From contig JALETQ010000015.1 of the NCBI GenBank assembly GCA_022781445.1, positions 25,184 through 89,183 of the forward strand: a stretch of DNA of 64,000 nt, given 5' to 3'. Source of the DNA: Prevotella sp. (GTDB taxonomy: Bacteria; Bacteroidota; Bacteroidia; Bacteroidales; Bacteroidaceae). The stretch's first letter is position 1. Every line of letters begins with the position of its first letter. The notes below the pieces were generated by a model that saw only the letters and a program-made list of their open reading frames with translations, was not told the DNA's origin and ran no database searches. Positions 37,748 through 47,218 of this stretch are shown in pieces. The translations under genes were made by a program, and so were the position numbers.

Positions 37748-39052
37748 TCAATCTTTGACGGTGATGAGGTAATAGTTTTTCTTTCCTCTCTGCACGAGCA
37801 GGTATTTGCCGTCGATGAGGTCATCGGCGGTAATCACGCGGTCGAAGGCTTCGAGCTTTTCTTTGTTCAGGCTCACGCCGCCGCCTTGGACGAGCTTGCG
37901 CATCTCGCCCTTTGAAGCAAACACTTTCACGTCGTCGCGGGCGAAGAGTTCGACGGCCGGTTGCCCGAGCAGATCCCTCGAAAGATCGAACGACGGCACG
38001 CCTTCGAAGATGTCGAGCAATGTCTGTTCGTCGAGTTTTTGGAGTGTTTCGCGCGTCGATTTCCCGAAAAGGATGTTCGATGCCTCCTGTGCCATGCGCA
38101 AGGCATCTTCCGAGTGAACCATGACGGTCACCTCTTCTGCCAGCCTCTTTTGCAGGATTCGTCTGCCGGGGTCTTGGCTGTGTTCCTCGATGAGGGCTTC
38201 AATGGTGTCGCGTTCGAGCGAAGTGAATATCTTGATGTAACGCTGTGCGTCCTCATCACTCACGTTCAACCAGAACTGATAGAAGCGATAGGGTGTTGTT
38301 CTTTGGGGATCGAGCCAGATGTTTCCCGACTCTGTCTTGCCGAACTTCTTGCCGTCGGCTTTGGTGATGAGCGGGCAGGTGAGGGCAAAGGCTTCGGCTT
38401 CCGGGCCGAGAGTGCGCCTGATGAGTTCGGTTCCGGTCGTCATGTTGCCCCATTGGTCGTTGCCGCCGAGCTGCAGTTTGCAGCCTTTGGTGCGATAGAG
38501 GTGCAGGAAGTCGTATCCCTGCAGGAGCTGATAGGTAAATTCTGTGAACGACAATCCGTCGTTGGCAGTACCGTTGAGACGCTGTTGGACGCTCTCTTTC
38601 GCCATCATGTAGTTCACGGTGATGTGCTTTCCGACCTCTCGAACGAAGTCGAGGAAACCGAATTCGCGCATCCAATCGTAGTTGTTGACCATCTCGGCGG
38701 CATTGTCTTCCTTGGCTTCGAAGTCAAGGAACTTGGCCACCTGCTTTTTAATACATTCCTGATTGTGGTAGAGGGTGTCGGTATCGAGGAGGTTGCGCTC
38801 CTGACTTTTACCCGAGGGGTCGCCGATCATGCCCGTAGCTCCGCCTACAAGGATGATGGGTTTGTGTCCGCATCGTTGGAGATGGCGCAACATCATGATG
38901 CCGCAAAGGTGTCCGATGTGGAGCGAATCGGCCGTGGGATCGGTACCGAGATAGGCGGTTACCATTTCTTTTTGCAGGAGTTCTTCGGTGCCGGGCATGA
39001 TTTGTGCCAGCATTCCGCGCCATGTCAGTTCTTCAACAAAGTTCTTTCTCAT
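37748..39052 (-). CDS. tyrS: Tyrosyl-tRNA synthetase
   Basis: TyrS charges tRNA-Tyr. The 434-residue protein has the class I motifs [14 protein letters not shown] (HIGH) and [13 protein letters not shown] (KMSKS equivalent in this subclass), the tyrosine-pocket region [34 protein letters not shown], and a C-terminal S4 RNA-binding domain ([44 protein letters not shown]). The start [15 protein letters not shown] is canonical. yidD lies 174 bp upstream. Confidence 0.97.
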   Translation of the reverse strand: MRKNFVEELTWRGMLAQIMPGTEELLQKEMVTAYLGTDPTADSLHIGHLCGIMMLRHLQRCGHKPIILVGGATGMIGDPSGKSQERNLLDTDTLYHNQECIKKQVAKFLDFEAKEDNAAEMVNNYDWMREFGFLDFVREVGKHITVNYMMAKESVQQRLNGTANDGLSFTEFTYQLLQGYDFLHLYRTKGCKLQLGGNDQWGNMTTGTELIRRTLGPEAEAFALTCPLITKADGKKFGKTESGNIWLDPQRTTPYRFYQFWLNVSDEDAQRYIKIFTSLERDTIEALIEEHSQDPGRRILQKRLAEEVTVMVHSEDALRMAQEASNILFGKSTRETLQKLDEQTLLDIFEGVPSFDLSRDLLGQPAVELFARDDVKVFASKGEMRKLVQGGGVSLNKEKLEAFDRVITADDLIDGKYLLVQRGKKNYYLITVKD

Positions 39053-39226
39053 CGTCTTGTATATTTATATAGGGTGTGATGGTTATACTATGGGTTATGA
39101 AATGATGTGCCCTGCCGGGCCGGTTGTGCGGCTGTGATGTCCGGTAAAGGTGTCGGTCGGGGGTAAGTCTTGGATGGATGAACCTGCCGGAGGGTGACCG
39201 CGGTCTCGAGGAAGTGCTGCCGGTTG

Positions 39227-39469
39227 TCAGGGTACGGGGTCGTATCCGCTTCCTCCCCACGGATGACAGCGCAGCAAACGCCGCAGGGCGAGCCACAATC
39301 CTTTCGCCGGTCCGTGCTTGGTGATGGCTTCTTTGGCATATTCCGAGCATGTCGGAACGAAACGACACGAAGGTGGTGTCAGGGGGGAGATGGCCGTTTG
39401 GTAGAAGCGGATGGGCAACAGCAACAGCATCACGATGGCTTTCCGGAGGTATCGGGCGACGTTTTGCAT
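39227..39469 (-). CDS. yidD: Membrane-protein insertion efficiency factor YidD
   Basis: YidD is a small membrane-associated protein that helps YidC-dependent insertion. The ATG at 39469 ([29 protein letters not shown]) gives 80 residues with the family signature [19 protein letters not shown] and the [18 protein letters not shown]-terminus. It begins 5 bp after the rnpA stop, which is the usual rnpA-yidD coupling. Earlier in-frame codons overlap rnpA and are rejected. Confidence 0.95.
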   Translation of the reverse strand: MQNVARYLRKAIVMLLLLPIRFYQTAISPLTPPSCRFVPTCSEYAKEAITKHGPAKGLWLALRRLLRCHPWGGSGYDPVP

Positions 39470-39474
39470 GACAT

Positions 39475-39876
39475 TCACGGCCTTTCTGCCAGTCGGTTGA
39501 GCAATGTCTGCATACATTTTCCCACCTTTTCGGTGGTTCGTTTACCATCCTCCTGCCAGATGAAAGCCATGACAAGCGACCGGGTGGCCGGTATTTTTTC
39601 GAGCAGAGGCTGCAGGGTTGCCTTCCGAAGTCGGTAGGCTTCGCGCAGTTGTCGTTTCACCCTGTTGCGGTCGACGGCATGTTTGAGGTGTCGTTTGGGT
39701 GCAACGATGAGCACCATGACAGGTGCTTTGTCGCGCGGCCGGTCGACAAACCGGTAGACCATCCTCAGCGGATAGACTGTCATGGCCCTGCTTCCGCTGC
39801 TGAAGAGAAGGTCGATGAGCGACTTGCCGGTCACCCGTTCGGCCTTCCGGAATGTGAAACCGTCTGTCGGAACCAT
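39475..39876 (-). CDS. rnpA: Ribonuclease P protein component
   Basis: RnpA binds RNase P RNA and aids 5' maturation of tRNAs. The 133-residue basic protein has the central [20 protein letters not shown] signature (RNRxKR) and the early [12 protein letters not shown] segment. The usual neighbour rpmH is not nearby, as in other Bacteroidetes where rnpA instead follows a hemD-like gene. The start at 39876 lies 15 bp after the hemD-like stop. Confidence 0.94.
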   Translation of the reverse strand: MVPTDGFTFRKAERVTGKSLIDLLFSSGSRAMTVYPLRMVYRFVDRPRDKAPVMVLIVAPKRHLKHAVDRNRVKRQLREAYRLRKATLQPLLEKIPATRSLVMAFIWQEDGKRTTEKVGKCMQTLLNRLAERP

Positions 39877-39891
39877 GCAATCAGCTTCAGA

Positions 39892-40638
39892 TTACTTGTT
39901 CTTCTCGAGGAAGTTTCGCAGCGCACCGGTCATCGACGGGAACTCTTTGGTGGGTGCTTCGAGGTCAAGGCGCAGACCGTTGTCGGTGGCTTCCTTGGCT
40001 GTTGCGGGACCGAACACACCGATTTTGATGTCGCCTTGTTCGAAGCCGGGGAAGTTCTTGAGGAGCGACTTGATGCCGGTGGGGCTGAAAAACACCATCA
40101 TGTCGTAGTCGAAACTCTTGACTTCTTCGGGCGAAAAGTCATTGCTCACGGTGCGATACATCACGCATTCGGTAAACGAAAGTTTTTTGGATTGGAGCAA
40201 TTCGGCTATCGAATTGTTGTGTACGTCGCTCTGTGGCACAAGGTATTTCTCGGTCTTGTGCTTCACCATCTGCGGCAGCAGGTCGGGCATTTTGCCGGTG
40301 GTTCCGAAGAAAATCTTTCGCTTCCGGTACTGGACATACTTCTGTATATAGAGAGCTATCTGTTCGGTCACGCAGAAATACTTCATGTCTTCGGGGATGG
40401 TCACTCGCATTTCCTTCGCCAGCGTGAAGTAATTGTCGATGGCGTGACGCGAAGTGAATACCACGGCGGTGTGGTCGAGGAGATTGATTTTCTGCTGACG
40501 AAATTCCTTTGCGGTCAGTCCTTCAACCTTAATGAAAGGTCTGAACACCAGTTCTACGCCAAGATCGTTAGCGATATCATAATAAGGCGATTTGTCGCTG
40601 GTGGGTTTGGGTTGAGAGACAAGGATCTTTTTTATCAT
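39892..40638 (-). CDS. hemD: Uroporphyrinogen-III synthase family protein
   Basis: HemD closes and inverts ring D of hydroxymethylbilane to form uroporphyrinogen III. The 248-residue product has the two-lobed HemD fold: the first lobe with VVFTSRHAIDNYFTLA and the second with DYDMMVFFSPTGIKSLLKNFPGFEQGDIKIGVFGPATAKEATDNGL. HemD sequences are very divergent, and in organisms with incomplete haem pathways this gene is often retained, so the enzymatic role is likely but unproven. It starts 6 bp after the DUF4271 stop. Confidence 0.82.
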   Translation of the reverse strand: MIKKILVSQPKPTSDKSPYYDIANDLGVELVFRPFIKVEGLTAKEFRQQKINLLDHTAVVFTSRHAIDNYFTLAKEMRVTIPEDMKYFCVTEQIALYIQKYVQYRKRKIFFGTTGKMPDLLPQMVKHKTEKYLVPQSDVHNNSIAELLQSKKLSFTECVMYRTVSNDFSPEEVKSFDYDMMVFFSPTGIKSLLKNFPGFEQGDIKIGVFGPATAKEATDNGLRLDLEAPTKEFPSMTGALRNFLEKNK

Positions 40639-40644
40639 CTGAAG

Positions 40645-41676
40645 TTAATAATTGATTTTCAAACTATCGTTGATCCACACCAAAGAGCCTAAGAAGATGG
40701 CGAGTGGAACGATTTCGAGTGCACAAAAGTACAAAATAATTTGCAGAACTTGTTCTATTCTTCTGAAAAACGTCACATAGCTTTTGTAGAGCGTCAGGAG
40801 CTTCACGATGACCACCAGTGCGCCGCTATAGATCACCACTGTTTGAAGCGGCAGCTCGAAATACACCACAGGCAGCACGAGCGGGAAGCACATGATGCCT
40901 TCCATGCCGGTGAGGAAGAGTTGTGACTTGAGCCACTGCTTGTTTTCCTTGAAGCCGAAGAACACCGTGTTTACGATGGAATAGAGTATCGTCTTGAGGA
41001 CAAAATATCCCAAGGCAGTGAAGAAATAGATGGCAAGCAGGGCGTAGGGCGACGACAGCGTGAAGGTGTCGGCGACGTATTGCAGCGTGTAGAAGAAGAC
41101 CATGATGGAAATGAGCAGGCAGGTTTGTGCCACGAGGAAAAGCTGGAAGCGTATCTCGCCTGCCGTTTCGGTGACGAATGAGGATCGCCGGCTGCTCATC
41201 TGGAAGAAGTTTTTGGCTTGTCTCGCCATGAATTTTCGCGAACGGGCGTAGGAAATCATGGCAATGACGAAGCAGATGAGCAGCAGGGCGGTCACCACGT
41301 TGTCGTTCCGCAGGGTGTAAGGTACCGGGTCGGCAGCCACACCGAAGCGATCGGTGCCCGCCTGGAGTTCGAGCAGCGAGTCCTGGAAGAAGTACGGGTT
41401 CTTGTAATGGGTCAGTTCCTTGGTCCGTGCCAAGGGATCGACCTTTCTTCCGAGCAGTCCCACGGTGTCGACACGATGGTTGTAGAACCGCTTGCCGGGC
41501 TTGAAATTGGCTTGTATCGCCGAGTCTTGCTGGGCGGGTGTGGCATCGGCAGGCAGGCTGCGCAACACGTCGGCGGGCGTTTTCTTGCGCACCGGCGTGG
41601 CGTATGTCGTCTTCGTGGACGACGATTCCTCTTGTGCGACCGTCTGAGGTATCGTGTCTGTCTGCATCATTTTCAT
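40645..41676 (-). CDS. DUF4271 integral membrane protein
   Basis: The 343-residue protein has a soluble N-terminal part of about 120 residues and then about six to seven transmembrane segments, starting with VVTALLLICFVIAMISY and ending with IILYFCALEIVPLAIFLGSLVW. This is the Bacteroidetes-specific DUF4271 family, regularly adjacent to hemD, as here. No function is established. It lies between metK (16 bp upstream) and the hemD-like gene (6 bp downstream), probably in one transcript. Confidence 0.88.
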   Translation of the reverse strand: MKMMQTDTIPQTVAQEESSSTKTTYATPVRKKTPADVLRSLPADATPAQQDSAIQANFKPGKRFYNHRVDTVGLLGRKVDPLARTKELTHYKNPYFFQDSLLELQAGTDRFGVAADPVPYTLRNDNVVTALLLICFVIAMISYARSRKFMARQAKNFFQMSSRRSSFVTETAGEIRFQLFLVAQTCLLISIMVFFYTLQYVADTFTLSSPYALLAIYFFTALGYFVLKTILYSIVNTVFFGFKENKQWLKSQLFLTGMEGIMCFPLVLPVVYFELPLQTVVIYSGALVVIVKLLTLYKSYVTFFRRIEQVLQIILYFCALEIVPLAIFLGSLVWINDSLKINY

Positions 41677-41692
41677 GGTGTGGTCGGGTGTT

Positions 41693-42952
41693 TTATAGTC
41701 CGAAGTGCTTCTTGATGTCGTCCACCCGGTCGGTTTTTTCCCATGTGAAGAGTTCCACTTCCATGGTTCTGTCGCCGTTGTAGAGGCTGGTGAAATGCTT
41801 TTTCACCTTCTCGCAGCGACGTCCCATGTGTCCGTAGGCTGCCGTTTCGAGGTAGATGGGGTTGCGGAGCTTCAGGGTTTCCTCGATGGCTTTGGGGCGA
41901 AGGTCGAACATGTCGTTGATGACGGCAGCTATTTCGCTGTCGCTCTGTGATACCTTCTTGCGTCCGAAGGTATTGACATAGACGTTGAGCGGCTTGGCTT
42001 CGCCGATGGCATAGCTCACTTGTACGAGCATTTCGTCGCTCACGCCGGCAGCAACCATGTTTTTGGCGATATATCTTGCCATGTAGGTTGCCGAGCGGTC
42101 AACCTTCGAAGGGTCTTTGCCCGAGAATGCGCCGCCGCCGTGTGCTCCTTTTCCGCCGTAGGTGTCGACGATGATTTTACGGCCGGTGAGACCCGTATCG
42201 CCGTGCGGTCCGCCGATGACAAACTTGCCGGTGGGGTTCACTTTGTAGTCTATTTCGTCGTTAAACAGTGCCAAAACCTTTTCGCTGTGTATCTGTTGCT
42301 TCACGCGAGGCATGAGAATGTTGATGACGTCGTCCTTGATGCGTGCCAGCATCCGTTCGTCGTTGTCGTCGAACTCGTCGTGCTGTGTCGAAACGACGAT
42401 GGTCCTGATGCTCTGCGGCACGCCTTCGTCGCTGTATTCCACCGTGACCTGGCTCTTGGCATCGGGGCGCAGATAGGTCATTTGGCTACCTTCCTTGCGG
42501 ATGTCGGCAAGGGTTCGCATGATGAGGTGTGCCAGATCGAGCGTCACCGGCATGTAGTTTTCGGTTTCGGCCGTGGCATATCCGAACATCATGCCTTGGT
42601 CGCCGGCCCCTTGTTCGGCCGCCACCTCGCGGTCGACGCCACGCTTGATGTCGTCGCTTTGTTCATGAATGAGTGACATGATGCCGCACGACTCGCCGTC
42701 AAAACGGTAAGCCGACTTGGTGTAACCGATGTTGTTGATGGTTTTGCGTGCAATGGTTTGCAGGTCGATGTAGCGGTCCGACCTCACTTCACCCATGATA
42801 ACCACCTGTCCGGTGGTCACGACCGTCTCGATGGCGGTGTGGGCTTGGGGGTCGTAAGCCAAAAATTGGTCGAGCAATGCGTCACTGATTTGGTCACAGA
42901 CTTTGTCGGGGTGACCTTCGGAAACCGATTCCGATGAAAATAGATATGCCAT
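41693..42952 (-). CDS. metK: S-adenosylmethionine synthetase
   Basis: MetK makes S-adenosylmethionine from methionine and ATP. The ATG at 42952 (MAYLFSSESVSEGHPDKVCDQISDALLD) gives 419 residues; a longer in-frame frame exists but the family start is here. Signatures GAGDQGMMFGYA and GGGAFSGKDPSKVDRSA are intact. The gene begins a cluster with DUF4271 and the hemD-like gene. Its own promoter lies at 43194-43224, giving a leader of about 235 nt. Confidence 0.97.
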   Translation of the reverse strand: MAYLFSSESVSEGHPDKVCDQISDALLDQFLAYDPQAHTAIETVVTTGQVVIMGEVRSDRYIDLQTIARKTINNIGYTKSAYRFDGESCGIMSLIHEQSDDIKRGVDREVAAEQGAGDQGMMFGYATAETENYMPVTLDLAHLIMRTLADIRKEGSQMTYLRPDAKSQVTVEYSDEGVPQSIRTIVVSTQHDEFDDNDERMLARIKDDVINILMPRVKQQIHSEKVLALFNDEIDYKVNPTGKFVIGGPHGDTGLTGRKIIVDTYGGKGAHGGGAFSGKDPSKVDRSATYMARYIAKNMVAAGVSDEMLVQVSYAIGEAKPLNVYVNTFGRKKVSQSDSEIAAVINDMFDLRPKAIEETLKLRNPIYLETAAYGHMGRRCEKVKKHFTSLYNGDRTMEVELFTWEKTDRVDDIKKHFGL

Positions 42953-43188
42953 AGTCGTTTCTTTTTGATGCTGGTTTTTGATGCTGTGAGCGGGAAACTT
43001 CGGGTGCGGATGCGCCACGGGGAGATGCCGTTCTTGCCCGTCCGGGCAGTCGTTCGGTCATGTGTGTCATCCCTCCGGATACACCGCCTGTCGTCAATTC
43101 GGCCGGATATACGGTGGGGAAACTTCGGGAACAACGTGAAAGCTGAACCGGACAGCCCGATGACCGATGTTGATTTAATAATGTATCA
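42953..43188 (-). other. metK 5' leader
   Basis: About 235 nt separates the promoter from metK. It contains a TGCCC..GGGCA hairpin near 43040. No SAM-I, SAM-II or other SAM riboswitch consensus was recognised, so any SAM control would involve something else. Confidence 0.4.
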
Positions 43189-43193
43189 GCGTG

Positions 43194-43224
43194 CAAAGGT
43201 ACGCCTTTTCGGGCAGACGGCAAA
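43194..43224 (-). promoter_or_regulatory. Promoter of metK
   Basis: On the minus strand, TTTG (43224-43221), 19 bp, TACCTTTG (43201-43194): an exact consensus match. From here to array D at 43644 no gene is recognised. Confidence 0.8.
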
Positions 43225-43643
43225 GTTAATTCACGATTCTTTTCCTGCCGGCAATCATCAGAAAGCGTCTCTTCCTTGATTTCTTCCTCTGCCATCCGGC
43301 ACCGTCTCGCTCAGATCAAGTGAAAGACGCTTGTCTGTTCTATGTGGATTTACTTCTTCGGCAGTGGTCTTTTGGGACTCGATGCTTCGTGGATTGTATC
43401 GGATGTCCGGACAAAGCGTCCTTTCTCAAACTAAGAAATATGACCCATATCCTCTCTATTCCGGTGTCGTGTGCGACAGTTCGTTCAGAAAACGGAGGGG
43501 AATTTTTGAATCAATTGGTCGTGTTGTAGTGATAGAAGTCCGGGGCGAAGATAGGTGATTGCACCCATTCAATAAGGAAAGATGGTAATAAAATCATTCC
43601 GTTTGATATGGTATTTCAACCGACTGATTGCCAGCAGTCTTGC

Positions 43644-43731
43644 AAAAGGCCCGGTTTTGGTTTCCGAAAGGGCCGGTTTTGCGGTGTAAAAGGGCCACTT
43701 TCACCTCGCAAAAGGGCCGGTTTTGAAAAAC
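43644..43731 (+). repeat. 22-bp tandem array D (4 units)
   Basis: Units are 43644-43665, 43666-43687, 43688-43709 and 43710-43731, with cores AAAAGGCCCGGTTTTG, GAAAGGGCCGGTTTTG, AAAAGGGCCACTTTC and AAAAGGGCCGGTTTTG. All units have the same orientation, so no strong unit-unit hairpin forms. It lies in the 1.3-kb spacer between divergent metK and lysS; 43732-43910 shows nothing recognisable. Confidence 0.85.
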
Positions 43732-43935
43732 GGGCGGTGGGCGGACTGTGGCCGGCCGGGTACACGAAGGCAGGCTAACGGTCGTGCCGTCGTGCGGAAA
43801 AGATGCCCCGGCAAATGGTGAAAGTACAAAGGACGGGGGCTTCCGGCAGATGAAATGCAACGTTTTGACAACCGGTCCAAAGCCGTGACGCATGAATTAT
43901 GGAGAGATAACCGCTTGCATTCAAATATATTTTTG

Positions 43936-43943
43936 TAAATTTG
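43936..43943 (+). promoter_or_regulatory. Promoter -7 box of lysS
   Basis: TAAATTTG preceded by CTTG at 43914-43917 (18-bp spacer). It would give a leader of about 300 nt. Confidence 0.55.
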
Positions 43944-43948
43944 CAACG

Positions 43949-44246
43949 AATAAGGAGGTATTTCCCTTCAACGGCAACTCCGTTTCAGCTTGTGTGACGG
44001 TCGGGTCTGTCGATTCGAAAGCGGACGTGCACTTGTGTCACGACCCGCGGAAAGACTGCGAAACGACCGCTTCGTGGCATGATGACGGCTGTCGCCAAGG
44101 GCTTTCGGGCTACGATGGATTGGGTCAACACACGACACACCCGCTCAAAACTCACACCAACGGTCGGTTTGTCAAGGCACATCAGCCCGTCGCTGTGTAG
44201 CGATGATGGTACCACCGGCCGTTATTAACCAAAGCAACAACAAGAA
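43949..44246 (+). other. Long lysS leader
   Basis: About 300 nt without a credible reading frame between the promoter and lysS. It is GC-rich with possible pairing of CGGGTC and GACCCG near 44010-44045. No T-box or lysine riboswitch consensus was recognised. Confidence 0.35.
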
Positions 44247-45980
44247 ATGAACGTATTAGAACTTAGTGAACAGGAGATAGGAAGACGACAGAGCCTTCAG
44301 GAACTGCGCGACATGGGTATCGATCCCTATCCTGCAGCGATGTATCCCACCAACGCTTTCAGTACCGAGATAAAAGAACAGTTCAGCGATGATGCCGAAA
44401 AACGGGAAGTAGTTATCGCCGGACGGCTCATGGGACGCCGCATCATGGGTAAGGCAAGTTTTGCCGAAGTGCAGGATTCGAAAGGAAGAATTCAGGTATA
44501 CATCTCCCGCGATGACTTGTGTCCGGACGAAAACAAAGACCTTTACAATGTGGTCTTCAAGAGATTGCTCGACATCGGCGACTTCATCGGCATCAAAGGG
44601 TATGTTTTCCGCACACAGACGGGCGAGGTCTCGGTACACGCCCAAGAGCTGAAACTCCTGTCCAAGAGCCTCAAGCCGCTGCCCATCGTGAAGTACAAGG
44701 ACGGTGTGGCTTACGACAAGTTCGACGATCCCGAGCTGCGTTACCGCCAAAGATATGTCGACCTTGTGGTCAACGACGGCGTGAAAGACACCTTCCTGCA
44801 ACGCGCAACGGTCATCCGCACCCTCCGCCGCGTACTCGACGAGGCAGGATATACCGAGGTTGAAACCCCCATTCTGCAATCCATTGCCGGCGGAGCGTCC
44901 GCCCGTCCGTTCACAACCCACTTCAATGCGCTCAACCAAGAGATGTATATGCGCATCGCAACCGAGCTGTATCTCAAGCGACTCATCGTTGGCGGATTCG
45001 AAGGTGTGTACGAAATCGGCAAGAACTTCCGCAACGAAGGCATGGACCGCAACCACAATCCGGAGTTCACCTGCATGGAACTCTATGTGCAATACAAGGA
45101 CTATAACTGGATGATGGAGTTCACCGAGAAGCTCCTCGAAACCATTTGTATCGCCGTCAACGGCAAGCCCGAACGCGAAATCGACGGACAAATCATCAGT
45201 TTCAAGGCTCCCTTCCGCCGTCTTCCCATCCTCGAGGCCATCCGGGAGAAGACCGGCCATGACCTCAACGGCATGAACGAGGACGAAATCCGGGAGGTAT
45301 GCCGCAAGCTCGACATGGAAATCGACGACTCGATGGGCAAGGGCAAGCTCATCGACGAAATCTTCGGCGAGTTCTGCGAAGGCACTTTCATCCAGCCTAC
45401 GTTCATCACCGACTATCCCGTGGAGATGTCTCCCCTCACCAAGATGCACCGTTCGAAGCCCGGTCTTACCGAACGCTTCGAACTGATGGTCAACGGCAAG
45501 GAACTTGCCAACGCCTATTCGGAGCTCAACGACCCCGTCGATCAGGAGGAAAGGTTCGTGGAACAGATGCGGCTCGCTGACAAAGGCGACGATGAAGCCA
45601 TGATTATCGACCACGACTTCTTGCGTTCCTTGCAATACGGCATGCCGCCGACGAGCGGTATCGGCATCGGTATCGACCGACTCGTGATGCTCATGACGGG
45701 CAAGACTTTCATACAAGAAGTGCTCTTCTTCCCGCAAATGCGTCCCGAAAAGAAAGCTCCCCGAAGCTCTGTCGAGGAGTGGACGACTCTCGGAGTGACC
45801 GAAGAATGGGTGCCGGTACTCAACAAAGCCGGATATTTCCTCACCCAAGACATCCGGGAAGTCAATCCGCAAAAACTCCAAATGGACATCAGCGGCATCA
45901 ACAAAAAGTTCAAATTGGGCTATCAGAATCCGTCGGTGCAGCAATGTGCCGAATGGATTGAAAAGGTCCAAAACCAATAA
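44247..45980 (+). CDS. lysS: Lysyl-tRNA synthetase (class II)
   Basis: LysS charges tRNA-Lys. The 577-residue protein has an N-terminal OB-fold anticodon domain (about residues 55-155, VVIAGRLMGRRIMGKASFAEVQD) and the class II core: motif 1 around FLQRATVIRTLRRVLDEAGYTEVETPIL, motif 2 FRNEGMDRNHNPEFTCMELY and motif 3 GIGIGIDRLVMLMTGK. A C-terminal extension of about 70 residues beyond motif 3 (SVEEWTTLGVTEEWVPVLNKAGY) is common in Bacteroidetes LysS. gpsA follows after 70 bp. Confidence 0.97.
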   Translation: MNVLELSEQEIGRRQSLQELRDMGIDPYPAAMYPTNAFSTEIKEQFSDDAEKREVVIAGRLMGRRIMGKASFAEVQDSKGRIQVYISRDDLCPDENKDLYNVVFKRLLDIGDFIGIKGYVFRTQTGEVSVHAQELKLLSKSLKPLPIVKYKDGVAYDKFDDPELRYRQRYVDLVVNDGVKDTFLQRATVIRTLRRVLDEAGYTEVETPILQSIAGGASARPFTTHFNALNQEMYMRIATELYLKRLIVGGFEGVYEIGKNFRNEGMDRNHNPEFTCMELYVQYKDYNWMMEFTEKLLETICIAVNGKPEREIDGQIISFKAPFRRLPILEAIREKTGHDLNGMNEDEIREVCRKLDMEIDDSMGKGKLIDEIFGEFCEGTFIQPTFITDYPVEMSPLTKMHRSKPGLTERFELMVNGKELANAYSELNDPVDQEERFVEQMRLADKGDDEAMIIDHDFLRSLQYGMPPTSGIGIGIDRLVMLMTGKTFIQEVLFFPQMRPEKKAPRSSVEEWTTLGVTEEWVPVLNKAGYFLTQDIREVNPQKLQMDISGINKKFKLGYQNPSVQQCAEWIEKVQNQ

Positions 45981-45998
45981 AACGATTGTCAGAGTGCA

Positions 45999-46023
45999 TG
46001 CCGACGGCAACAAGCCGTCGGCA
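45999..46023 (+). promoter_or_regulatory. Hairpin between lysS and gpsA
   Basis: TGCCGACGG pairs perfectly with CCGTCGGCA around a 7-nt loop. No U-run follows, so read-through into gpsA is likely and the structure may tune mRNA stability. Confidence 0.6.
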
Positions 46024-46050
46024 ACTCGACCGTAACCAAACAACAAGAGC

Positions 46051-47046
46051 ATGTTCGATTGTGGCAAAATAGCAATCATCGGAGGCGGTAGCTGGGCAAC
46101 GGCGGTGGCTAAAATAGTCATCAGTCACACCCGTCACATCGGATGGTACATCCGTCGCGATGACCGAATCGAGGACTTCAAACGCTTGGGACACAATCCC
46201 GCCTATCTCACAAGCGTGCATTTCGACATCGACGAAATCAACTTTTCGAGCGACATCAACAAGATTGTGCAAAGCTATGACACACTCATCTTCGTCACAC
46301 CGTCGCCCTATCTCAAGAGCCATCTGAAGAAACTCAAGACCAAAATACGCGACAAATTCATCATAACCGCCATCAAAGGCATCGTTCCCGACGAGAATCT
46401 GGTCTGCTCGGAGTACTTCCGGCAGGTCTATGACGTGCCTGTCGAGAATCTGGCGTGCATCGGCGGACCGTCACATGCCGAAGAAGTGGCACTCGAAAGA
46501 TTGTCGTATCTCACCATCGGATGCGCCGACAGGGAAAAAGCGCAGGCGTTTACCGAAATCATCGCGTCGCATTTCATCAAGACAAAGACCAGCAACGACG
46601 TACTCGGCATCGAATATTCGTCGGTGTTGAAGAATGTCTATGCCATTGCTTCGGGTATCTGCAGCGGACTGAAGTACGGCGACAATTTCCAGGCCGTACT
46701 CATTTCCAACGCCGTTCAGGAGATGTTGCGATTCCTCAAAGCCGTTCATGACACCGAACGCAACATCAGCGACTCGGTATATCTGGGCGACCTGCTCGTC
46801 ACGGGCTACTCCAATTTCTCGCGAAACCGCGTCTTCGGTACCATGATCGGCAAAGGTTACAGCGTGAAAAGCGCGCAAATAGAAATGGAAATGATTGCCG
46901 AAGGCTACTTCGGAACCAAGTGCATGAAGGAAATCAACCGCCATCTGCACGTCAATATGCCCATCCTCGATGCGGTCTACAACATTCTTTACGAACGAAT
47001 CAACCCGCAAATCGAGATCAAACTCCTCACCGACAGTTTCCGATAG
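46051..47046 (+). CDS. gpsA: Glycerol-3-phosphate dehydrogenase [NAD(P)+]
   Basis: GpsA reduces dihydroxyacetone phosphate to sn-glycerol-3-phosphate for phospholipid synthesis. The 331-residue protein has the N-terminal Rossmann motif IIGGGSWATAVAKI, the KGIVPDE loop following FIITAIKG, the IGGPSHAEEVALERLSYLTIGC segment, and the catalytic-Lys region EYSSVLKNVYAIASGICSGLKYGDN. The lysS-gpsA-pgi order is that of Bacteroides and Prevotella. An unusual 22-bp array follows 85 bp after the stop. Confidence 0.95.
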   Translation: MFDCGKIAIIGGGSWATAVAKIVISHTRHIGWYIRRDDRIEDFKRLGHNPAYLTSVHFDIDEINFSSDINKIVQSYDTLIFVTPSPYLKSHLKKLKTKIRDKFIITAIKGIVPDENLVCSEYFRQVYDVPVENLACIGGPSHAEEVALERLSYLTIGCADREKAQAFTEIIASHFIKTKTSNDVLGIEYSSVLKNVYAIASGICSGLKYGDNFQAVLISNAVQEMLRFLKAVHDTERNISDSVYLGDLLVTGYSNFSRNRVFGTMIGKGYSVKSAQIEMEMIAEGYFGTKCMKEINRHLHVNMPILDAVYNILYERINPQIEIKLLTDSFR

Positions 47047-47130
47047 GCGGCTGATCGGTGAATGGCAAGGCAGCCCGTACAAACCCGCTGTCCGACGATG
47101 GCACGGCCATCCTTGCGCTGCCTGCCTCAT

Positions 47131-47218
47131 ATCAAGGTAAAAAGTTACGGCTGAAATCACGATTTTCACCGTCTGAAACGCTGATTTTCTCCGTCTGAAG
47201 GCTCGATATTCGCCAATA
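47131..47218 (+). repeat. 22-bp tandem array G (4 units, variant core)
   Basis: Units are 47131-47152 (weak), 47153-47174, 47175-47196 and 47197-47218. They keep the frame GAAA-N-ATTTTC-N with the linker CCGTCT repeated, but the middle is TCACG, CGCTG or GGCTCG instead of GGGCAGG. Same period and total length as the other arrays. The rest of the spacer before pgi shows only a hairpin at 47510. Confidence 0.75.

Noticed and set aside
42953..43188. SAM riboswitch in the metK leader
   Set aside because: The conserved sequence elements of SAM-I and SAM-II were not found on reading the strand.
43320..43558. Short plus-strand frames in the metK-lysS spacer as genes
   Set aside because: No start context, no hydrophobic or family pattern, overlapping alternatives in two frames.
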